This document shows positions 19,489-28,782 of a stretch of DNA of 42,272 nucleotides, one piece after another. Each line of letters opens with the position of its first letter. Within the stretch, counting starts at the first letter, position 1. Made by a program: the position numbers and the translations under genes. Source of the DNA: Spirogloea muscicola (lineage: Eukaryota > Streptophyta > Zygnematophyceae > Spirogloeales > Spirogloeaceae); contig WELB01000020.1 of NCBI GenBank assembly GCA_009602725.1, forward strand, positions 102,695-144,966. Reading direction: 5' to 3'. The notes beneath the pieces were generated by a model. That model was not told the DNA's origin and searched no databases. It saw only the letters and a program-made list of their open reading frames with translations.

Positions 19489-21500
19489 TCACTTGGGAAT
19501 CTGGATCTCATCACCCACATCAATGGTGTTGCCAATGCGCACATTGGCTGCCTTCAGCTCACCAACAGAGACCTGCACAAACAGTGCCAATATTAGATGA
19601 GAACAGCAGCGTTACAAGGGCTTTAGTGAGAACCAAAGGCAACAACCATGCAGAGCGCGACCATAGCCCAGGCGAAGCACAGCCCACAACAGGAAAGCCA
19701 GCTGGTGGAAGTGTTGCTTACTACAAGGCCCCTGCTGAGCTAAGTACAAGACCACTGCTGACTGTGCTCCAAGCAATGTTCAGCACAAGACAAGATTTTC
19801 TAGCAGACTTACCCCATGCTTCCTGGAAATGCTCCAGAGGGTATCCCCCTTGTTCACACGGTAGGTGGTCAGGGACCTGTGAACCTTGTCCTTGGTCCGG
19901 TTGTAAGCATCTTCGGTCCTGTTCTGAACCTTGTCAGCGGTCCTAGCCACATTCTTCTTGGTGTCATAAGCTGCCCTCTCAGCAGACCGCTCAGCGTCCT
20001 TGGCAGCATTGTCGACCCTTCCAAAGAAGGAGCCAAACCTGCTATTGGCATCTGTGCTCACATTCTGCAACACAAGAAGCGAGCTCGAAAATGAGGAAGT
20101 GACCAGACAGCTCACGGACAGCTCCATATCCAGCTACAATTAGCAGTATAAGAACCTTAGGAAGACATCAATGAGGACCCAAGACACAAGAATATTCTAT
20201 CATCAGACCATTATTCCAGACTGCTGCTGATTGATGCAAGACAACAGACATGGCAAATTTGCGGGGAAACTGCAGTGAAGTAGGATGGCACAACTCTACA
20301 GAGTTTTTAACTCCCACAAATGGCTGCTGTTGAGCATTCCTCTGTACACACCTTGCTATCGCTGTAAGCACGGTCATAGAGACGATCAACCCTGTCGTGT
20401 CCATGGTCCACATTGCGGTCCACACTGCGCTCCACACGGTCCACGGTGTTGCTAACAGAGCCCTTGACGTTTTCGACAGTCTGGCTGACCTTCTTCCGGG
20501 CTGAGAACAGAGAGGGGAAAACGACAACAATGCATCAGCAAGAATCTCTCTGTGGGTCCTCGTAGCACACCAAGGATTCACCCTTCTATGATTCACCCTC
20601 ATTCCTAAGATGCTCAGCCTTTGCAATGCCTGCTTGACGAACCAGGTCTCTGAGCAAATGTGTCTGGCTGCCTGTCGTCTCACACTGATTATCACATGGC
20701 ATTGCTACTCTGTCACCTCACTGAAATCATCTGGTTGTGGGTTCACATCCTGCTGCGATGATCTCAAGTGCTCTGCAACACTGTCATGCAAGCCTTTCCT
20801 CGGGCAACCCCGGCAGCAAGCAGCAAGCACTAATAGTAGCAGCTATGACTTGCTCCAGGACGTGAGCAGAGTAGCCTCTCGTACAGCACAATGGTGCAAG
20901 ACCATGTAAGTGACGTCCTTTCACTGCATGCCTTTGTCCCTTTCTTGAAGTTGACGCACCGAAATAGACACTTTAGCAACTCCAGAATCCGGCACCTATG
21001 ACATGCGGCGGCCCGGCAGGACCACACGCGGCCTGCTCTGCGATACCCCGCTGCGTCGCGAGAAGCACGAGGAATTCTGCCAGGCAAGGCAGGGAAAGAC
21101 ACGGCAAGACCGGATAGGGCTTGAACGACGGCAGCTGAAGCTGAAAGACACGAGCTCTTCGCCTGACGTTGCTTGTCGAGCAGCGTGGACAGAGGAAAGA
21201 GGAGCTGAGGACGGACGCGTCGGGCGACGGCGGCAGGGCGAAGTAGGTGCCTCGCGCAGGCGCGTGGAGGGCGAGGGAAGGCAGTGAGTGCAGCGGCTCA
21301 CCCGTCCTGGAATTGAGGAGCGTCAGCGCAATGCCGCCGATGATGACGGCGCCGGCAATCTTGCCGATGGGAACGTCGTCGCCGCCGGTGGTGCGGTTGC
21401 CGTCGGCATTGAAGGTGCGGTCGGTATTGAAGTTGCGGTCGGTGTTGACGTTGAGGGAGTCGGAGGGCCCGTTGGCGCCGTCGGGGCCGCTGCTCGACAT
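19489..21500 (-). CDS. LysM-domain protein with N-terminal membrane segment, spliced
   Basis: Four exons with closing phases: 21500-21302, 20500-20352, 20064-19813 and 19572-19489; 227 residues. Order: a hydrophilic Asn/Asp-rich start with three imperfect repeats (NVNTDR, NFNTDR, TFNADG); one hydrophobic segment (KIAGAVIIGGIALTLL, about residues 47-62); a long charged stretch (about 66-170) with LEA-like spacing (KKVSQTVENVKGSVSNTVDR, AKDAERSAERAAYDTKKN); and a C-terminal LysM (YRVNKGDTLWSISRKHGVSV...LKAANVRIGN...GDEIQIPK). LysM modules bind N-acetylglucosamine-containing glycans or serve as generic anchors. With a single membrane segment and no clear signal peptide, the protein may be tail-exposed on an organelle, for instance the plastid; that is inference. 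The start at 21500 is the first ATG in frame and follows a CGG run. Confidence 0.8.
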
Positions 21501-22014
21501 GGCGGCGGCGGCGGTGGCGGCGATGGATGGCGGCAGGCGCTGCGACGGCCGGCGAGGGGCGCGGGAGAGGCGCCGCAAGGAGGCGGTGGCGGCGGCGGCG
21601 GCGGCGTCGGGGACTGGCGATGGCCGCGGGGGGCAGGGTGCCAAGGCGGCGGGCTTGGCAGGGGGGGAGGGTCCCGCGCCGTCGATGCGTCCTCATCCGA
21701 CGGCGCTTGACAATCCCGGCATTCGCCAACGGGACGGATGGGGCCGCGGCGCCGCCCCGCGCGCCCATTGGCTCGCCGCGGCCCCAACCCGCCACGTCAG
21801 CCGGCCCCCAGGCCCGGGCGTGGCGGGCAATTGCGGCGCCGCGTGGCAGGTCACGAGCTACCGGGCCACGTGGCAGCCGGCCGGCGCTCGCCCGCCCCCC
21901 AAAGGTGCCGTTTGCTGTGAAGACTTCGGCTTGGGGGATAGACCTTTGAAGCCGCCCCCGTTCCTTGGCCTTGGGCTCGTTCTCTTGTCCGGGCTGGCCC
22001 CGCCCCCTTCAGAA
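21501..22014 (-). promoter_or_regulatory. GC-rich upstream region of the LysM gene
   Basis: CGG/GGC runs directly before the ATG (21502-21520 and 21585-21605), and a CACGTG G-box at about 21868-21873. The many open frames on both strands come from GC bias. I see no separate gene. Confidence 0.45.
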
Positions 22015-22200
22015 TAAGAAGTGGCTCTCCCAATGGGGGCAAGGGCTGTAGAAAGCCAGCCCGACAAAGAATCGACAAACGTTCGAAGGGGCCAAATGAC
22101 CGAGGGGCCTAAAGAAGAAGTGGCTCTCCCAATGGGGGCAAGGGCTGTGAGAAGCCAGCCCGAAAAGAATTGACAAGGGGCCTAAAGCCCTATGGCAGAA
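22015..22200 (-). mobile_element. two tandem antisense 3' modules
   Basis: Two copies of gaagtggctctcccaatgg...caagggctgt...aagccagcccga..aagaat(c/t)gacaa at about 22017-22080 and 22117-22175. They are separated by the antisense 3'UTR sequence cgttcgaaggggccaaatga. Both are minus-strand versions of the module at 22655-22715. Confidence 0.8.
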
Positions 22201-22376
22201 CGGGTGGAGGATGGACCACTCAGTAGCTACGAAGCTACGAAGTTGTAGTGTTTTGAGGTGTAGTCCTTTTTCGGCACCACTTTCTTTCTCACAGCCCTTG
22301 CCCCCATTGGGAGAGCCAGTTCTTCTTTCTGTGGCTTTGGTCGTTGTCCATTCTTTTTTGGGCTGGCGTTGCCGCT

Positions 22377-22720
22377 GGCTCGTGGGCTCAGGTGTATCGT
22401 ATGCGCTTGTCCGTCTCCCTCCAGCGGTCCACGGCCCACGCCTTGCATCTGCGTGCTGGCCGTGCTCTCGCTGCGGCCTCCGGCTTTCGTCAGGGGGATA
22501 GTTTACCGGCAGCTAGTCTGTCGGATGTGAGGCTCCTCACTCGTAACTACTAAGCGGTCCATCCTCCCCCGTTCTGCCATAGCCTCTTCAGAGCCACTTC
22601 TTCTTCTTCTTCAGGCCCCGCAGTCGCTGCTTAGCTCGTAGTTTGGCCCCTTCGAACCTTGTCAATTCTTTTCGGGCTGGCTTCTTACAGCCCTTGCCCC
22701 CATTGGGAGAGCCACTTCTT
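22377..22720 (+). mobile_element. retroelement 3' tail (LTRNY type) with 3'UTR and hairpin module
   Basis: The coding tail WAQVYRMRLSVSLQRSTAHA...LHLRAGRALAAASG...SLPAASLSDVRLLTRNY stops at 22551-22553. Then follow the 3'UTR (gcggtccatcctcccccgttctgccatagcc...), a (TTC)n run at about 22596-22613, the block gtttggccccttcgaaccttgtcaattcttttc and the module gggctggcttcttacagcccttgcccccattgggag. The tail resembles the C-terminal end of non-LTR reverse transcriptases (RLSVxLQRxxAxALxxRAG). It is 5'-truncated. Confidence 0.8.
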
Positions 22721-23350
22721 CTTTGCCAGCCCCTCTTCTCCATGGGCGCGCACTTCTCTCTTTCTTTGGCTTTGGACTTTGGACATTGTCCATTCTTTTC
22801 AGGCTGGCTTTGCCAGCCCCTCTTCTCTATGGGCGAGCAATTTCTCTACGAAGGCTCTTCCTTTTGGGAAGAGCTCAACCCTTTATGCCCAGTACGGGAC
22901 TTCCTTCCCACCCACTTTCAAGAAGTGGCTCTCCCAATGGGGGCAAGAAGAAGTGGCTCTCCCAATGGGGGCAAGGGCTTTGAGAAGCCAGCCCGAAAAG
23001 AAAAGACATTCGTCATTCTTTCTTCTGGAATGCCCCCGGTGGCTTCCCCTCTTCTGGGCTGGCTTTTCCAGCCCCTATCCTCAATAGGGGCCATAGCCTC
23101 TTCAGGCCCCGCAGTCGCTGCTTAGCTCGTAGTTTGGCCCCTTCGAACCTTGTCAATTCTTTTCGGGCTGGCTTCTCACAGCCCTTGCCCCCATTGGGAG
23201 AGCCACTTCTTCTTCTTCTTCTATCCTCAATGGGCGAGCCCTTCTCCCTCTTCCGCTGGCTCGTGAGAGAAGTGCGCGCCCATAGAGAAGAGGGGCTGGC
23301 AAAGCCAGCCCAAAAAAGAATGGACAATGTCCAAAGCCAAAGAAAGAGGA
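22721..23350. mobile_element. nested array of hairpin modules in both orientations
   Basis: Contains the second module type, ggctttggac(attgtcc)attctttt..gggctggctttgccagcccctcttctctatgggcg, at about 22768-22832. Its antisense copy lies at 23278-23345. First-type modules occur antisense at about 22920-23005 and sense at 23105-23205, the latter ending in (TTC)n at 23206-23221. A ggctggcttttccagcccctatcctcaatagggg variant lies at 23050-23090. No coding sequence is intact. Confidence 0.75.
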
Positions 23351-23354
23351 GCCG

Positions 23355-23580
23355 GAAAGTCTTCCGCATGCGCCTGGCCGTATCGCTTCAACGCTCCCTT
23401 GCCCACGCCGTCCACACGCGAGCAGGCCGTGCTATGGCCGCCGCCTCTGGGTCTCGGTGGAGTGCCTCTTTCCCTGCAGCGAGCTACTCAGACCTGATAT
23501 TGCTCACTCGTGGGTACTGAGCTTCCCTCTGCATCGTTTCTGTGTTCTGCAGTGTTTTGTAGTGTAGTCCTTTTTCCGGC
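23355..23580 (+). mobile_element. retroelement 3' tail (LTRGY type)
   Basis: The frame VFRMRLAVSLQRSLAHAVHT...RAGRAMAAASGSR...SYSDLILLTRGY stops at 23518-23520. It is followed by gcttccctctgcatcg...tgttctgcagtgttttgtagtgtagtcctttttccggctc. It differs from the 40674-40871 copy by only a few residues in this stretch. Confidence 0.8.
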
Positions 23581-23915
23581 TCGTGGGCCCAGGTATATAC
23601 CACATGCTTGTCAGTTTCCCTTCAGCGGTCCGTGGCCCACGCCTTGCATCGTGCTGGCTGTGCTCTCGCTCCGGCCTCCGGCTTTCGACAGGGGGATAGT
23701 TTTCCGGCAGCTAGTCTGTCGGATTTGAGGCTCCTCACTCGTGACTACTGAGTGGTCCATCCTCCCCTGTTCTAATTTAGCATCTTCAGGCCCCCTCGTA
23801 GCTGCTTAGCGCTTTTTAGGGGCCTCCGTCATTTGGCCCCTTCGAACCTTTGTCAATTCTATCCGGGCTGGCTTTTTACAGCCCTTGCCCCCATTGGGAG
23901 TGCCACCTTCTCTTC
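23578..23915 (+). mobile_element. retroelement 3' tail (LTRNY type), frameshifted, with module
   Basis: ggctcgtgggcccaggtatata...cagcggtccgtggcccacgccttgcat aligns with the tail at 22377 but has small indels that break the frame. It joins the stop region gactactgagtggtccatcctccc, the 3'UTR and a module (gggctggctttttacagcccttgcccccattgggag) ending near 23904. Confidence 0.7.
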
Positions 23916-23954
23916 TCTATGGGCGAGCACTTTCTTCCGTTGGGAGAGCCACTT

Positions 23955-24190
23955 TCTCTCGTCAGGGGGATAGTTTTCCGGCAGCGAGTCTGTCGGATGT
24001 GAGGCTCCTCACTCGTAACTACTCAGTGGTCCATCCTCCCCCGTTCTGCCATAGCCTCTTCAGGCCCCGCAGTCGCTACTTAGCTCGTACTTTGGCTCCT
24101 TCGAACCTTGTCAATTCTTTTCGGGCTGGCTTCTCACAGCCCTTGCCCCCATTGGGAGAGCCACTTCTTCTACTTTCTCTTGCGGCGCTC
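23955..24190 (+). mobile_element. short retroelement 3' tail (LTRNY type) plus module
   Basis: Only the last residues remain (SFPAASLSDVRLLTRNY, stop at about 24022). The standard 3'UTR and the module ggcttctcacagcccttgcccccattgggagagccacttcttc follow. Confidence 0.75.
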
Positions 24191-24358
24191 CAGCTCCCCA
24201 AGTTAGCTTGTCGGATTTGTGCTCACCCGTGGGTACTAATGTCACCTTAGGCACCTCAGTTTAGGTCTCCGTATTATGTAGCCTTGTTGAGTTTGCACTA
24301 GGCTCTGCCTAAACACTGCATTGGCTTGAATTGCCCTCCCTTTCATTTCATGGACTCC

Positions 24359-24361
<3 letters not shown>

Positions 24362-24455
<94 letters not shown>

Positions 24456-24456
24456 N

Positions 24457-24543
<87 letters not shown>
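24362..24543 (+). repeat. (CT)n microsatellite, about 180 bp
   Basis: Uninterrupted CT dinucleotides except one N at 24456. Length is probably compressed or capped in the assembly. The Ser-Leu 'protein' frames through it are artefacts. Confidence 0.95.
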
Positions 24544-24644
24544 TCCCAGGAAGCGTCCCCCTTTTCCCTGCCGAGAAAAAAGACTCTTCTTTGCTTCAGC
24601 TGTGATTCATAGGGCTCTCCGGCAGTGGCCACGTGAGTCGCTGT

Positions 24645-24855
24645 GTGCTTTTACGCTTTTCTGGCCCCTCGGACTTCGTCCATTCTTTTTCTGGGCTGGC
24701 CACTCCGAGCCGTCGCCCTACTGGATGAGTCTCTCTTCTCTTTGCACCAGAAAGCTGGGCGAGCTCTAGTTGGTGGCCGGAGGGGTTCGTATCTGCCATC
24801 TAGTATCCAGGCATCGATTAGCGACCTTTATGTCTTGACCCGTGGTTACTGAGCG
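24645..24855 (+). mobile_element. retroelement 3' tail of a second subfamily (LYVLTRGY)
   Basis: An upstream module variant (gtccattctttttctgggctggccactccgagccgtcgcc) is followed by LHQKAGRALVGGRRGSYLP...SIQASISDLYVLTRGY with the stop at about 24850. The same tail occurs at 41675-41789. The following gcgggtcaatctac(c/t)gtaggttatgtagg is shared by both copies, so it is the 3'UTR of this subfamily. Confidence 0.75.
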
Positions 24856-27039
24856 GGTCAATCTACCGTAGGTTATGTAGGACTTAAGATGTGCTTGCCA
24901 TTGTACTTGGCCATTTGGCCTTCGTTTGTTTCAAATACACGAAATTTTCTTCTCGGCATCTGCAGACCTTGCCCACTCTCTGTTGGGATGGCCTTCCACA
25001 GCCATCGCCCCTCTGGAAGAGTTGCTTCTTTTGCACTGGTTGCTGGTCGCAGACTGCGGCTCTTGCATAATTGCAGCAAATCCAGCCTCTAGTGATGGCG
25101 CACTAAGCCAGGCCACTGGCTTGCATGGCGGTGCTCCGGCTACCCAGATAAGTCTTCGGGAATTAATGTGCTCACGCGTGCGTGCTAGAGTTCCCCTTCA
25201 GTTGTGCTTTTCGTCCTATCACTATAGCCCCTTCTAGGCTGTGGTTTTCTTCATAACGGTGTACTGGCTAGGGTTGGCCTCCCCTCCTCATGAGCACCGC
25301 GCGCGCCCCTCCGTTTTCACAGCCATCGCCCACTTTGAAAAAGCTTCATCTCCTCCCTTCCACTCCTGAAGGGCCGCTGCGTTCAGTAGGATCAGTACTC
25401 ACATTCCTCAACAATACTTGCTTTCCTCAGTATCATCCTCCTCCCGATCCAATCTTTTCTGGGCTGGCTATTCACAGCCCTCGCCCCGTTTAGAGAGCTA
25501 CTTTTGACCGCTGCAGCCAAGAGTGAGGCAGCCCTGCTGCTTCTTGTTGCCACAGCCCATTGCCGAACCTTGCTGCTGGCTGGCTTGAGGAGCTTGTAGC
25601 TGCGCCCCTCTTGGAGCATTTGCGGGCTGGTTCAGGAGGTGGACTAGCCGCCTGATGGTGGTGCTACAAGGCGAGGACTTCAGTTGCGCTGTGTGTGCAA
25701 GTGCTTCATGCGCAGTGGCTTGGCTCATATCCCTATACCTGAACTAGTAAGGACACTGGGACTTTCTTCAATGTGTCATTTGTAGGACATGCCAGAAGTT
25801 CTAAGAGAATTCTCGTATATAGTACCATCACTTCTGCTGTCTGCTGAAGTGTTGCACCTATTCGTTGCAAGTGACCTTGTAAAGATTTGTACCAGTCTGA
25901 TAGATTTGAACAATGACTGCCCGTAGCGTCTTCACAAGAAAGAAAATACACTTCTCATGCTGGGAGGACTATTAGAACGTGTGGTACAAGTATGCAGCAT
26001 TTGGTCTGTAGTGGCTGACTGCATTCGTCCTCTTGGAAGGGGCTTTCATCTAAGCGCTACCGCATTTGTTGACCCTCTATCCAGAAGCCGCGAGTTGGGC
26101 TAGACTCACGTGGTCACCGCCCTCTGCAGAGCAACATCAACTTGCTTACCACAGGCGACTTGGCACACGCGATCACCATTGGCAATGACCGGCGCTCTCG
26201 CTCAAATGCCAGCGCACTTCGCCCAATTTCTGCTAGAGCTCGGCTTCTATGGCAAATCTGCAAGACTAGCGCAAACGCACCCCAAAAGATTGCCTGCAAC
26301 TGTGAGAATCATCTCACAAAAAATAATATATGCTCTGCCTAGCATCGAGCGCCTACGTCCTGTGCGGCGACTTGGGCCATGTGTCCTGGGCGGTGACTTG
26401 GGCCGTCGTAGAGCGTGCTGGTGCTGTGTGGATCGCTAACAGCCCAACTAGAGCACTCCTTTAAGAGGGGGTGGGGGCGGGGGGGGATTGCGGGCGGGGA
26501 AGCCAAGTGGCTGATGCAGGATGCAGCAGCTACAACCTCGTGAGCCGCATATCTCCAGTCTCAGCAGCAACCGCGGAGGATCCTTGGAGCTGGTACTGCA
26601 CATGATTGTCAGCGTCCCAAAGAGCCAGAGGGCTTGATGTTGGTAACGACAAAGTCGCGGCAGCAATGACCTCTTGGCAAGGGACGGGTCTGCCAGGTGG
26701 CTGCTGCGCAAGTGAGGTCCCGCCCATCATGCCAGCTGCACAGCAGGTCACAACCTGCCTGAGCCCTGCACTTCCGATTGACAACAAATCCCTGCTGCGA
26801 GGTTATCCTCGAGGCTGGAGTGTACCGCATGTTGTCGAGGCTCGTGCTCCCGCCTGCTCTTTTGCTCTTCTGCACGCGCATGATCTGGCTGAGGCCTGCA
26901 CTCTGCTGCATCAGAGTCACTTGAGGGCTCCTTTACTGGGTGCACCAACTGCTGCAGTGGCAGGCTCTATCGCAGGCGCTCAAGAGGTTTCTGGCGTGCA
27001 ACGTGCGCTCGAGTTCCTTAGAACAAGGCCCGCGGCACA
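24856..27039. other. 2.2 kb without a recognised gene
   Basis: Degenerate module-like pieces occur at about 24960-25030 (ggccttccacagccatcgcccctctgg) and 25310-25510 (cttttctgggctggctattcacagccctcgcccc). They suggest old copies of the same repeat group. A G-rich run (gtgggggcggggggggattg) lies at about 26470-26490. The remaining ORFs show no family resemblance. 26600-27039 lies 3' of the minus-strand CAP gene and may include its 3'UTR. Confidence 0.45.
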
Positions 27040-28037
27040 TCAGTAGGGCCCCGTGCCGTCCACCACGGCGGCTGCGGGCCAGTAGTTGCACACGAAGTAC
27101 TGTGCAGTGTCGTTGATATCGCCACCAGTGTACGGGCACAGTGCCTGTCGCAACACACAGCCCACCGTGTGCCAGAACATCACAACCCCGGCTGAGCCAG
27201 GGGGCCGACTTAAACAGGCAGTCCGGACGCGCGCTGCGGGAGGTTGACGAGGCGGGGCGACGAGGATCGACAGGGTGATCACCTCTGCGCAGCCAAAGGC
27301 GGTGGTGTTGCGCCACACCACTTGGAGGAATGCCGCGCAGTCCTGGCCTGCCAGGCACGCGTTTGCGTCCTCGTCGTACACCTTGCCCTGCTCGATCCAC
27401 GCCTGCGTCGCAGAGCGGGGGTTGTACCTGGCCCCAGCAGTTGCTCCAGTGAGACACAGGTCGGGCACTGCGGTCTCTGCTGAACCGTAGCAGCGAGAAG
27501 GCAACAGCGGTACCTGGCGAAGCTCTGGCCCACAACTCCGTAGAAGATGTTCTCGCCAAAGCCCGCATTGCTGGGATTGTAGCTGGGGGCGCAGCTTTCG
27601 CTGCCCACTACGCGATCTGCATGCTGCTGCGCGAATGCGGCCAGGTCCTTGCTCCACAGCAGCGGCCGGTCACTGAAGAACCTGCGCCTGCAGGGAGGAG
27701 CCCGTTGCGGGGTGAGTGAGGGTCACTTTGAGTTGGTTGAGGAGCTAGCATTACGGTCCGCATTGAAGAGGGTGGTAGAGAGGTGGGAGGGGGAGGTGAA
27801 AGAGAGAAGGGATGAAGGGAGGGAGGGAAGATGCAAGGCAAGGACAGGGGGGTTGGGGTGAAGGGGAAGAGGGATAAGACGGGAACGGTGGTGGGGGTTT
27901 CATACGAGGGTTTTGAAGGGAAAGAGGGCGGGAGTGGGGGCAGGAGGGGGGGAGAGGGAGATTCAGAGGGAGATGTAGATGGCGGTAGATTGCGGGCCCG
28001 CGAGAGCGAGAGCGATCAAGCGAGCGAGCGAGCGAGC

Positions 28038-28089
<52 letters not shown>

Positions 28090-28412
28090 GAGAGAGAGAC
28101 CGCGCACGAGAGAGTGAGAGAGTGAGGAGGGCATGCCTCTCAGTGTTATGGGCGTCCAGCCACTGACGGATGGCGACCATGCTCTGGCCGCCTCGAGCCC
28201 GCCGCCAGCTGGGGCGCCGCTCGCCGGCGGCAGGCGGCCGCGGCCTGTCGGCTCCCTCGACGCCACGCAGGGCTCCGGCGTACGCAGGAGAACCTGTGCA
28301 GGACGAGCGCGGGCGCCAGCAGCTCAGGCCAGCGGCATACCACGACAGGCGACAGTCTGCACGGAGACGGGCGCCCGGCGGCCCCGGTGCAGCTTGGCCC
28401 CTGCTTGGCCAT
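27040..28412 (-). CDS. CAP/PR-1-like (SCP) domain protein A, spliced
   Basis: Exons on the minus strand: 28412-28294 (start ATG in CACCATGGCC); an exon ending near 28144 (RQWLDAHNTE, left edge uncertain, near 28220); 27687-27514; 27427-27283; and 27144-27040 (stop). CAP signatures: HNTERRRF, PLLWSKDLAAFAQQHAD, GFGENIFYG, CAAFLQVVWRNTTAFGCAEV and YFVCNYWPA. CAP proteins are mostly secreted Cys-rich factors, and some bind sterols or lipids. The first exon ends with a hydrophobic stretch (SPVVVCRWPELLAPALVLH) that could be a signal peptide or anchor. The second intron starts GC (gagag|gcatgc) where the paralogue has GT, and contains a GA microsatellite. The usual His of the HYTQVVW motif is replaced (CAAFLQVVW). 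The last exon has the same length (105 nt) as that of the paralogue. Confidence 0.85.
28037..28105 (+). repeat. (GA)n microsatellite inside an intron of CAP gene A
   Basis: GA dinucleotides with a few interruptions. On the gene's strand it is a CT-rich tract within the intron between the exon ending HNTE and the 27687 exon. Confidence 0.9.
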
Positions 28413-28492
28413 GGTGATCGGCGGTGCGGCTTGACGGCAGCGGCGCCGGCGGAGGCTGCTGCGGCGGCGGCGGCGGCGGCGGCAGCCGAGCC

Positions 28493-28762
28493 ATGCTGCT
28501 GGAGTACCACGACCTTGCGCGGCTGAGGACCAAGAAGGTGGGCGCCCACCACAAGCACCGCCACCGCCGTCATTTCCTGTTGGCCGCCGCATCCTGTGTC
28601 GAGAAAGCCCATCTAGGGCCAGCGCCATCTTTGTGGGCGAGCTCTGACGGCCGGCACCGCTGGCGGCAGATAGTGTTTGAGGAGTCCTACTACGCGCGCG
28701 ACTCGGGCACGCTGGAGCAGCTCAAGGAGCTCAGCGCGCGCCGGAAGCTCATCGAGGAGGCC
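28493..28762 (+). CDS. small unidentified two-exon ORF between the CAP genes
   Basis: Exon 28493-28537 encodes MLLEYHDLARLRTKK and ends at a GT donor (gtgggc). Exon 28670-28762 begins after a CAG acceptor and encodes IVFEESYYARDSG followed by LEQLKELSARRKLIEEA. It ends at a putative donor gtNgg in which the third base is unknown (N at 28765). Phases close (0/0). The product is a charged, helical, possibly coiled-coil peptide; I do not recognise it. It starts only about 80 bp from the start of CAP gene A on the other strand, after a GCGGCG run. It could be a separate gene whose remaining exons I cannot find, or an alternative 5' end of CAP gene B, whose exon at 29292 is also in phase 0. Confidence 0.4.
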
Positions 28763-28782
28763 GTNGGCTGCGCCTCGACGCC

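Noticed and set aside
22700-23110. Hydrophobic plus-strand ORFs resembling membrane proteins (for example FGLASYSPCPHWESHFFF)
   Set aside because: They are translations of hairpin modules repeated in several frames and orientations.
22015-24250. CRISPR-like array
   Set aside because: The repeated units are retroelement 3' ends of variable spacing and orientation, with no regular short repeat and unique spacers, in a nuclear eukaryotic context.
24326-24769. Long Ser-Leu and Arg-Glu ORFs
   Set aside because: They are translations of the CT microsatellite on each strand.
26606-27046. 146-codon plus-strand ORF next to CAP gene A
   Set aside because: No family resemblance; it overlaps the 3' end of the gene on the other strand.
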